From Clostridium lundense DSM 17049 (lineage in GTDB: Bacteria; Bacillota; Clostridia; Clostridiales; Clostridiaceae): 36,716 nucleotides of DNA. The stretch is taken from assembly GCF_000619945.1 (NCBI RefSeq), contig NZ_JHVC01000029.1, positions 1 to 36,716 on the forward strand. The letters run 5' to 3'. Of the stretch, positions 1-5,836 are shown in pieces. The position numbers and the translations under genes were made by a program. The notes below the pieces were generated by a model. The model was not told the DNA's origin, ran no database searches, and worked only from the letters and a program-made list of their open reading frames with translations. Each line of letters opens with the position of its first letter. Positions within the stretch are counted from its first letter, which is position 1.

Positions 1-258
1 TATTTCCATTTCTCCATATTTACTACGAATAGTTTTTTGTTTCTTTCCATTGCGTGCATTTTCTACATCAGTACGCTCATATGGAGAATACCCTAAATGG
101 TTATCCATCTCAGCTGCAAGCATGCTTTCAATAGTACCTCCAAGAAGGTCTTTTAATGCGTCTTGAATGTCCTCAGCAGATTGAATGTCATACTCCCTAA
201 TTAAATCAGCAATAATATTCTTTTTTCCCTCTGTTAATCTTTCTTTTCTTTTACCCAT
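1..258 (-). CDS. IS256-family (mutator-type) transposase, N-terminal part, cut by the window edge
   Basis: The minus strand encodes 86 residues from an ATG at 256-258 without a stop before the window edge, so only the transposase N-terminus is present. It opens MGKRKERLTEGKK and has the segment DLLGGTIESMLAAEMDNHLG followed by GYSPYERTD and a basic NARNGKKQKTIRS stretch, the classic start of IS256/mutator transposases, which cut and paste DNA with a DDE catalytic domain. That catalytic part lies outside the window, so intactness cannot be judged. A strong AGGAGG-type ribosome site lies just upstream (complement of about 265-273). It was recognised by translating the complement, since it is short and truncated. 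Family assignment is confident; the exact IS name is not known. Confidence 0.88.
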   Translation of the reverse strand, partial: MGKRKERLTEGKKNIIADLIREYDIQSAEDIQDALKDLLGGTIESMLAAEMDNHLGYSPYERTDVENARNGKKQKTIRSKYGEMEI

Positions 259-272
259 AACAAAACAGCCTC

Positions 273-297
273 CTATGATATTTATATTTTATCATAG
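273..297. repeat. Inverted repeat in the IS leader
   Basis: CTATGATA (273-280) and TATCATAG (290-297) form a perfect 8-bp inverted repeat with a 9-nt A/T loop. It sits between the putative IS end and the transposase ribosome site (complement of 265-273). Such a leader hairpin could limit transposase expression from outside transcripts, but that role is inferred. Confidence 0.5.
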
Positions 298-357
298 AAA
301 GCTGCTATATTTTGTAATTTACAGACTTTTTTTCACAGGCTCAAGAGTAATAGATTT

Positions 358-558
358 TTATAGCAATTTTTTCTCAAATGCCTCTACCATTTTTTTAGTC
401 ATTAACCCACCAATAGGTCCTCCTACAGAGCCGTTTAATTTTGAAGTTTCATTTCCTTTATAGCTATCATTAAATTTCATACCAAGTTCATTTGCATATT
501 CTGTTTTCATTCTATCAAGCTTTTCCTTTGCTTCAGGAACTAAAGGTCGTCTACTCAT
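358..558 (-). CDS. Small acid-soluble spore protein, alpha/beta type
   Basis: A 66-residue protein that matches the alpha/beta SASP family, which coats spore DNA, shifts it toward an A-like form and protects it from UV and chemicals; SASPs are degraded at germination by the protease GPR. The N-terminal helix carries the TEYANELGM segment, equivalent to the GPR cleavage region, and the C-terminal half has GNETSKLNGSVGG followed by GLMTKKMVEAFEKKL, matching the family signature. Length is normal (60-70). The start has a GGAGGTG ribosome site just upstream. Expression under sigma-G in the forespore is expected from the family, but I could not assign a convincing sigma-G promoter. The IS256-like element ends about 16 bp past its stop, so its native terminator has probably been displaced. 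Confidence 0.93.
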   Translation of the reverse strand: MSRRPLVPEAKEKLDRMKTEYANELGMKFNDSYKGNETSKLNGSVGGPIGGLMTKKMVEAFEKKLL

Positions 559-846
559 TATATAACACCTCCATATTAGTATTAGTTTTGTACTTCTGAA
601 TAAATATATACTTAGTAAATTATTCAGATTTATAGATGTTTTGTTTTTACAAGATGATTATTTTATAACTACAAATTATTAGAGTTTATTTTAAGAGTTA
701 TTTTTTAAAATATTTACAGATAATAATATAATACATTACAATGGTATTATTAAAAAAAGATTTAGAGTTTAAAAAATATATCATGTAGAAAAAGAAGAAT
801 TTTAACTATAAAGAATGAACTAAGGGCATAGTTTGGAGGGGAAACT

Positions 847-1665
847 TTGGAACATAAAAAATATAAAATTAATGAAGTTGCAAAAATGCATAATATATCT
901 AAGAAAACCTTAATATATTATGATAAAATTGGACTTTTTAGACCACAGTATGTGGATGAAGTAAATAATTATAGATATTATGATATGAAAGAGCTTCCAA
1001 TATTGAAGCAGATTGTATATTTAAAAAAGATTGGATTCTCTTTAAAGGAAATAAAAAATCTTTTAGATAATAGAGAACATGATTTAATAATAAATGCTTT
1101 ATCTTCTAGAAATAATGAAATAATGAAAGAAATTGATAAGCTTGAAGATATGCATAAGAGTATTGAGCATTTACTAAATTTTTATAGAAAAACAAAATAT
1201 CTAGATAAAAGAGATTTATATAAACCATCAGTTAAGATATTTACTCAAAGAAAAATCTTTTATTTAAAATGTGAAGAAGAAGGTAATGTGGAAGAAATAA
1301 TGCTAACTTATAGAAGAGTATTAAAGCGTCTTCAAGAGTTGAATTTGTTCTCTCATAAGGAGTATGGCACAATATACTTAAAGGAAGGGATAGAGTATGG
1401 TTTTAAGCATAATGTGGGATCTTTTATAAGTATTCCTGATAATTATAATATTAAAGAGCAAACTATTCTTGAAGAGGGAAAGTATATTTGTATGTATAAA
1501 GATGGAGGTTATTATAATGAGGAGGCAGTTAAATATCTTTTAAAATGGATACAAGAAAATGGTTATGAAGTTTTAAGTGATATATATGAATATTGTTTGA
1601 TAGATTATACTTTTACAAAGTCAGTAGATGATATGATATCTGAAATTCAAGTAAGGGTGAGATAA
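847..1665 (+). CDS. MerR-family transcriptional regulator with effector-binding C-terminus
   Basis: A 272-residue regulator starting at TTG with GGAGGGG 5 nt upstream; the first internal ATG would delete part of the DNA-binding domain, so TTG is preferred. Residues about 5-73 are a MerR winged helix-turn-helix (YKINEVAKMHNISKKTLIYY, then the RYYDMKEL wing and KKIGFSLKEIKNLL), followed by a dimerisation helix (about 80-118) and a C-terminal domain (about 120-272) resembling the GyrI-like/BmrR effector domain that binds small molecules. No metal-binding cysteine pattern is seen, arguing against a metal sensor. It is followed by a permease and a dehydrogenase, with a MerR-type promoter in between, so it probably activates those two genes. 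The ligand is unknown. Confidence 0.85.
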   Translation: MEHKKYKINEVAKMHNISKKTLIYYDKIGLFRPQYVDEVNNYRYYDMKELPILKQIVYLKKIGFSLKEIKNLLDNREHDLIINALSSRNNEIMKEIDKLEDMHKSIEHLLNFYRKTKYLDKRDLYKPSVKIFTQRKIFYLKCEEEGNVEEIMLTYRRVLKRLQELNLFSHKEYGTIYLKEGIEYGFKHNVGSFISIPDNYNIKEQTILEEGKYICMYKDGGYYNEEAVKYLLKWIQENGYEVLSDIYEYCLIDYTFTKSVDDMISEIQVRVR

Positions 1666-1687
1666 TATAATATCTCATCTTTTTTTA
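1658..1687 (+). terminator. Rho-independent terminator overlapping the merR stop codon
   Basis: TGAGATA (1658-1664) pairs with TATCTCA (1671-1677), with a 6-nt loop, followed by a run of seven T. The stem overlaps the TAA stop, separating merR transcription from the downstream operon. Confidence 0.7.
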
Positions 1688-1690
1688 TTA

Positions 1691-1721
1691 TTGACAATGA
1701 CCTTAGGGTACAGCTTAAAGT
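1691..1721 (+). promoter_or_regulatory. MerR-type promoter with operator dyad in an overlong spacer
   Basis: TTGACA at 1691-1696 is followed by a 19-nt spacer and a -10-like TAAAGT (1716-1721). Inside lies an imperfect dyad, ACCTTAGG (1700-1707) and CTTAAAGT (1714-1721), separated by GTACAG. A 19-bp spacer with a dyad between -35 and -10 is the hallmark of promoters activated by MerR proteins through DNA distortion, and a MerR gene lies directly upstream. The promoter elements are seen in the sequence; binding is inferred. Confidence 0.65.
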
Positions 1722-1766
1722 GAGATTGTGAAAAAATTAATAATTCAAGTTAGGAGTGAATAGACA

Positions 1767-2801
1767 ATGTCAGAGAGTAAAATTAATGCTAAGGAGTTTA
1801 TTAGCAAAGTTTTAACAGGTATGAGTATTGGTATTGTAGTTGCATTGATACCTTCTGCTTTATTAGGAGAGTTAGGGAAAGCGCTTAATATACAGCCAAT
1901 AGTAGAAATAACAAAGATGGCTAGTAGTTTGTTAACTATTGTAATGGGACTTTGTATAGCAATGCAATTTAAAATGTCACCTATTCAATCTGGAACTCTA
2001 GCAATAACTACAATGATAGGTTCTGGAGCTTTAAAGATGAATGGTAAGGTTATTCAATTTGCTGGAATGGGAGATGTAATAAACGCAGGAATAACAGCAG
2101 CATTAGCGGTATTATTAATATTATATATAGGAGATAAACTAAAAGCTTATACAATGCTTTGTGTTCCAACAGTAGTTATTACACTTATAGGTTTTGCTGG
2201 GTTGCAATTACTTCCATATGTATCTTCAATAACAAGATATTTAGGAAATATGGTGGATATGTTTACAACATTACAACCAGTACTAATGGGAATATTTACA
2301 TCAGTTACTTTTGCTATATTAATAGTTTCACCAGTATCTACTGTTGGTGTTGCTATGGCAATTTCATTAAGTGGAATTGGTTCAGGAACTGCGAACCTTG
2401 GAATATGTGCAGCTGGTTTTGGTCTAGCAGTAGCTGGATTTAAAGTAAATGGACTTGGAACTTCACTAGCTCATGTGTTAGGTTCACCAAAGATGCAATT
2501 AGCAAACTTTGCAAAAAAACCTGCAATGATATTACCTATAATTGCAAATGCAGCAGTAGTTGGAGCTTTAGGTGGATTACAAAAGATACAGGGTACTCCA
2601 ATGAGTGCTGGATTTGGTATTAGTGGACTTATAGGACCAATAAATCATTTAAATATTGCTGGATATAGCACAGGAAGTTTTGTAATAACAATAATAATGT
2701 TTGTAGTAGCACCACTTATATTGAGTTTTGTGTTTAAATATTTATTTGTAAATGTATTAAAAATTGTTAAAGATGAGGATTATTTAATAGAATTTAAATA
2801 A
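1767..2801 (+). CDS. PTS EIIC-like membrane permease (PfoR-like, PTS_EIIC_2 type)
   Basis: A 344-residue, strongly hydrophobic protein with roughly eight to ten membrane segments, preceded by TAGGAGTGA 7 nt before ATG. Glycine-rich repeated segments such as GSGTANLGICAAGFGLAVAG and GFGISGLIGPINHL, plus a substrate-pocket-like FKVNGLGTSLAHVLGSPKMQ, match the PTS transporter subunit IIC family that includes the clostridial PfoR-like proteins. No IIA or IIB domain is fused or encoded nearby, so it either uses phosphocarriers from elsewhere or works as an unphosphorylated transporter. It is 18 bp from the downstream dehydrogenase gene and almost certainly co-transcribed with it. The substrate is not known; given its partner, a 2-hydroxy or 2-oxo acid is a guess. 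Confidence 0.78.
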   Translation: MSESKINAKEFISKVLTGMSIGIVVALIPSALLGELGKALNIQPIVEITKMASSLLTIVMGLCIAMQFKMSPIQSGTLAITTMIGSGALKMNGKVIQFAGMGDVINAGITAALAVLLILYIGDKLKAYTMLCVPTVVITLIGFAGLQLLPYVSSITRYLGNMVDMFTTLQPVLMGIFTSVTFAILIVSPVSTVGVAMAISLSGIGSGTANLGICAAGFGLAVAGFKVNGLGTSLAHVLGSPKMQLANFAKKPAMILPIIANAAVVGALGGLQKIQGTPMSAGFGISGLIGPINHLNIAGYSTGSFVITIIMFVVAPLILSFVFKYLFVNVLKIVKDEDYLIEFK

Positions 2802-2819
2802 TACAGGAGGAATTTTAAA

Positions 2820-3806
2820 ATGAAAGTTATTGCATATGCATATAGACCAGATGAAACTGTGGCTTTTGAAAGATTTTCAAAGGAACTAAATCTAGATGTT
2901 ACTTATGTAAAAGAAAGCTTATCACTTGAAAATGCACATTTAGCAGAAGGGATAGAAGCTGTTGCAATATTAGGTAACTGTAATGCTGGGAAAGAAGTTT
3001 TGGAAAAGTTAAGCAAAGGTGGGGTTAAATATTTAGCTTCAAGAAGTGCTGGATATAATAATATAGATCTAGAAGCAGCTAAGGAGCTTGGAATAAGAGT
3101 AAGTAATGCAACCTACTCTCCTAACTCAGTGGCGGATTTTGCAACTATGCTTGCTTTAATGTTAAATCGTAGAGTTATAGAATCAATAAAAAGAAGCCAA
3201 GGACAAGATTACACATTAGGTGGATTAATGGGGAATGAATTACGTAATCAGGTAATTGGAGTTATTGGAACAGGTCGTATAGGGCAAACTGTTATCAAAA
3301 ATTTCAGTGGATTCGGAGCAAAAATACTTGCTTATGATTTATATCCAAATGAAGAGCCGAAGACATATGTAGAATATGTGGACTTGGATACGTTATTACA
3401 AAAAGCTGATATTATTACATTACATGCTCCATTGTTTGAAAGCAACTATCATCTAATAAATAAGGAAACTATTTCAAAAATGAAGCAGGGAGTAAAAATA
3501 ATAAACACAGCTCGTGGGGAATTAATAGATACGTTTGCTCTTATAGATGGATTAAAGAATAGTAAAATTGGAGGGGCGGCACTGGATGTTATAGAAAATG
3601 AATTAGGTATATTTCATAGTGATTGTCGATTAAAAACTATAAATCATGATGGATTAGCTATATTAAAAAGTTTACCTAATGTAATATTAACTCCACATTG
3701 TGCTTTTTACACAGATCAGGCTGTTAGTGACATGGTGGAATGTGGATTAAGAAGCTTACATTCATTTTTACTAAAGGGAACTAGTCCATGGGAAATTACT
3801 AAATAG
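2820..3806 (+). CDS. D-isomer-specific 2-hydroxyacid dehydrogenase (D-lactate dehydrogenase/VanH-like)
   Basis: A 328-residue NAD-dependent dehydrogenase with AGGAGG 9 nt before ATG. The Rossmann motif GTGRIG (150-155) and the catalytic triad Arg232 (TARGELID), Glu261 (DVIENE) and His293 (TPHCAFYTD) are all present. The three residues are offset by the same three positions from the Arg235/Glu264/His296 triad of characterised D-lactate dehydrogenases, so the enzyme should be active in reducing a 2-oxo acid such as pyruvate to the D-hydroxy acid. The segment ELGIFHSDCR resembles the D-LDH/VanH subgroup. It forms an operon with the PTS-like permease. No D-Ala-D-Lac ligase is nearby, so glycopeptide resistance is not indicated. 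Confidence 0.88.
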   Translation: MKVIAYAYRPDETVAFERFSKELNLDVTYVKESLSLENAHLAEGIEAVAILGNCNAGKEVLEKLSKGGVKYLASRSAGYNNIDLEAAKELGIRVSNATYSPNSVADFATMLALMLNRRVIESIKRSQGQDYTLGGLMGNELRNQVIGVIGTGRIGQTVIKNFSGFGAKILAYDLYPNEEPKTYVEYVDLDTLLQKADIITLHAPLFESNYHLINKETISKMKQGVKIINTARGELIDTFALIDGLKNSKIGGAALDVIENELGIFHSDCRLKTINHDGLAILKSLPNVILTPHCAFYTDQAVSDMVECGLRSLHSFLLKGTSPWEITK

Positions 3807-3872
3807 AGAATTTATTATTTTATTAGACTAAGGTTAAGAATCAGTTGATGAATTGAGATAGAGTATATAAAG

Positions 3873-3925
3873 AATTGCACCTTAAGAAAATACAAAGTAT
3901 GTATTTTCCTAGGGTGCAATTTTTA
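3873..3925. terminator. Bidirectional terminator hairpin
   Basis: Arms at 3873-3893 and 3901-3921 form a 21-bp stem with one G-U pair and one mismatch around a 7-nt loop. T-rich tails occur on both sides, serving the dehydrogenase operon on the plus strand and the staygreen gene, whose stop is at 3923, on the minus strand. Confidence 0.75.
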
Positions 3926-4390
3926 TTGTACTAAATTTCTTAAAATATTATAGTTTGAAAAGGTTCCCCAATATTCTACCCTATTAAAATGTGGACTTGT
4001 TGAATTGAAATAAACTAATATTGGAACATTATTCAATTCACTATGAGTAGTGAAAAACTTATTGTCTCCATATCTTATAGCTTCTAAGGCAAGTGGTAAT
4101 TCACGTATAAATATTGAATTTCGTATAGGTGTGGTAATTGGATTAAATTTACCATCTACATATAAATGTACAAGGAAATAGTATCCTTTTTTTGTTTTTA
4201 CCCAGCGCCCAAGAACTTCATCTCGCATAGCATTAATTTTATCATAGGCATATTTTAATCCAATGGTGAGAAAAAGTTCCGCTGTTATGTCAGAATGGGT
4301 AAGTGTATAGTGTCTAGGAATGATAGGTGATATAGGAGTTACTCCTCTTCTAAAGTCCACTGAAAGTTTTTTAGGATCTAATTTACTCAT
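3923..4390 (-). CDS. Staygreen (SGR) family protein, putative Mg-dechelatase-like
   Basis: A 155-residue protein containing PRHYTLTHSDITAELFLTIG (25-44), which closely matches the plant staygreen core (PRxYTLTHSDITAxLxL), then RDEVLGRWVK (56-65), VHLYVDG (74-80) and FIRELPLALEAIRYGD (94-109). Plant SGR removes Mg from chlorophyll a; bacterial relatives occur in Clostridia and Chloroflexi, and a few have been shown to dechelate chlorophyll. The family's key HSD residues (His32, Asp34) are present, so the active site looks intact. This organism shows no sign of photosynthesis, so the natural substrate is unknown; a metallotetrapyrrole such as a corrinoid or porphyrin is speculation. The ribosome site is AGAAGGGA. 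It has its own promoter, 3' of the VanZ-RDD gene. Confidence 0.85.
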   Translation of the reverse strand: MSKLDPKKLSVDFRRGVTPISPIIPRHYTLTHSDITAELFLTIGLKYAYDKINAMRDEVLGRWVKTKKGYYFLVHLYVDGKFNPITTPIRNSIFIRELPLALEAIRYGDNKFFTTHSELNNVPILVYFNSTSPHFNRVEYWGTFSNYNILRNLVQ

Positions 4391-4425
4391 TTAATCCCTT
4401 CTTCAATATTATTTCACATAATAGC

Positions 4426-4454
4426 ATTATATTAAGGAATAGGATGTTGTGTAA
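4426..4454 (-). promoter_or_regulatory. Sigma-A-type promoter of the staygreen gene
   Basis: On the minus strand TTACAC (4449-4454) and a perfect TATAAT (4426-4431) are separated by 17 nt, about 35 bp before the staygreen start codon. The -10 is perfect and the -35 moderate, so the gene can be transcribed separately from the upstream VanZ-RDD gene. Confidence 0.55.
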
Positions 4455-4481
4455 CATTTATTGTTATAGATACATTAATTT

Positions 4482-5567
4482 TTATTCTATAATACTTATT
4501 CTTGTTTTACTTATTTTTTCATAAAATAATCTGTCTTTTTTTATTATAGATAAAGTAAGATGAACAAAAAGTAATACATTTAATACTAATGAAGCTATTA
4601 CTATAATAAAATATATATAGTAGTAATAAGTATATCCAATATTTAATTGTATTGCCTTAGACATGATTTCATTTGTTCCAAATACCCCATAGTATAAGAT
4701 AGCATATCGTGTGAATATTTCTTTAAAAGTCAGCTTTTCATAAGTCCCTTTAATTTGTATTCTTAATAACCATTTACCGAAGGTTTTACCATTTGTGATA
4801 TATGGTACTAAAATGAAATAAATAAATATCCATATTGCTTCAGATAAAATATTATTTTTATTTATGAAGGTTGTAATTATAAACCAATCTATTGAAAAAG
4901 CAATAATTCTCCTAAAATAACTTACTTTAAACTCTTTTAAATTTATATTGTCATCAAGTTTTGATGTATCTGGAAGAAAAAATGTAAAAATAGGTGCTAT
5001 TAGGTAGCCAATATATCCTCCAAAAGTATTTAACATTAAATCATCAATATCAAAAATTCTATAAGGAGCATTATATATACCATATAAACCTGTAAGTTGA
5101 GTTAATTCAAAAAACAATGAAAAAAGAAAAGTCATCAACAATGTTTGTTTTAAATTCTTTTTAAAATAATATCTTAAATAAACTCCCATAGGTAAAAGTA
5201 AAATACCGTTAAAAGCTGCTTGTAAGAATGCACGCTCTTTTAAAATATTTAAATAAGTTAAAGGATTTTTAAAGTCTACTTTTGTTTCTCTTAAAATGTC
5301 AAATATAAAGTTAAAAGGAGTCAATTGAGTATGTTTTGTACCGGGTTTTTGGATACTAATAATGTCTCTTGTATCAGGTAAAGGCAATATAACCAAATAA
5401 TAGGATGTTATTAAAAATAATAAAAATGAATATAGAATAAAAACTCTAAATTTATTTATATAGCCATGTTTTCTATATTGATATATTGCAAATGGAATTA
5501 AAAACAAAAATGCAATAAATGGGAAAGATATAAAAGCATATTTGATAGGAATAAAATAAGATTGCAT
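4482..5567 (-). CDS. VanZ-RDD domain fusion membrane protein
   Basis: A 361-residue polytopic membrane protein. The N-terminal half (about 1-195) is a VanZ domain: hydrophobic helices, LTPFNFIFD after the first external loop, LLLPMGVYLRY, FFELTQ and DIDDLMLNTFGGYIGY, the usual VanZ signature. The C-terminal half (about 215-355) is an RDD domain starting SYFRRIIAFSIDWFI and containing GKTFGKWLLRIQI. VanZ proteins are linked to teicoplanin and lipoglycopeptide tolerance; RDD proteins have been linked to ion transport. The fusion recurs in Firmicutes but its role is unknown. I place the start at the ATG at 5565-5567, which has GAAGGAGGAA just upstream; a start six codons further upstream would lie before the ribosome site. 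Confidence 0.85.
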   Translation of the reverse strand: MQSYFIPIKYAFISFPFIAFLFLIPFAIYQYRKHGYINKFRVFILYSFLLFLITSYYLVILPLPDTRDIISIQKPGTKHTQLTPFNFIFDILRETKVDFKNPLTYLNILKERAFLQAAFNGILLLPMGVYLRYYFKKNLKQTLLMTFLFSLFFELTQLTGLYGIYNAPYRIFDIDDLMLNTFGGYIGYLIAPIFTFFLPDTSKLDDNINLKEFKVSYFRRIIAFSIDWFIITTFINKNNILSEAIWIFIYFILVPYITNGKTFGKWLLRIQIKGTYEKLTFKEIFTRYAILYYGVFGTNEIMSKAIQLNIGYTYYYYIYFIIVIASLVLNVLLFVHLTLSIIKKDRLFYEKISKTRISIIE

Positions 5568-5750
5568 AATTCCTCCTTCAAGCATTTAAATTTTCGTTTA
5601 TTTTATTTATTATAGAGAAGTTTTTAAGAACTTGCAAGAAAAGTGACGCGATTTGTAAATTATTGCTTTAGAAAAGTGCATATGATAAAGAGTTTTTCCA
5701 TGATAAATAGAATATAAGCTATTTTTAATATATATTTAAGTAAATTGTAA

Positions 5751-5778
5751 CCAAAATGAATCCATTTTGGTATATAAT
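5751..5778 (+). promoter_or_regulatory. Perfect operator-like palindrome abutting a TATAAT box
   Basis: CCAAAATG (5751-5758) and CATTTTGG (5763-5770) form a perfect 8-bp inverted repeat with a 4-nt spacer, 2 nt upstream of TATAAT (5773-5778). The palindrome occupies the -35/spacer zone of the presumed promoter of the phosphodiester glycosidase gene, which starts 59 bp downstream. A repressor or activator site is a likely reading; the protein is unknown. Confidence 0.5.
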
Positions 5779-5836
5779 AAATAATGGCGCAGCAATGTAT
5801 TTTATTTACAATATATAATTTAGGAGGAAAAACACA

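Larger units (their letters stand above)
1..341 (-). mobile_element. IS256-like insertion sequence, 5' end with terminal inverted repeat
   Basis: The element carrying the transposase appears to end near 336-342. Read on the minus strand, the end begins around GAGCCTGTGAAAAAAAGTCT, which resembles IS256-family terminal repeats (an outer G-rich start followed by an A-run and AGTCTGTA). The other end is outside the window, so neither the partner repeat nor the 8-9 bp target duplication can be confirmed, and the boundary is an estimate. The end lies only about 16 bp beyond the stop codon of the neighbouring spore-protein gene. Confidence 0.6.

Noticed and set aside
2159..2443. 94-codon plus-strand frame inside the permease gene
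   Set aside because: Cys/Asn/Tyr-rich composition is typical of an out-of-frame shadow of AT-rich membrane protein coding sequence.
1767..2801. A complete sugar phosphotransferase system
   Set aside because: Only an EIIC-like protein is encoded; no EIIA, EIIB or sugar-metabolism gene lies nearby.
2820..5567. A van-type glycopeptide-resistance cluster (VanH-like dehydrogenase plus VanZ)
   Set aside because: No D-Ala-D-Lac ligase (VanA/B), VanX or VanRS is present; the two genes are on opposite strands, separated by a terminator and a staygreen gene.
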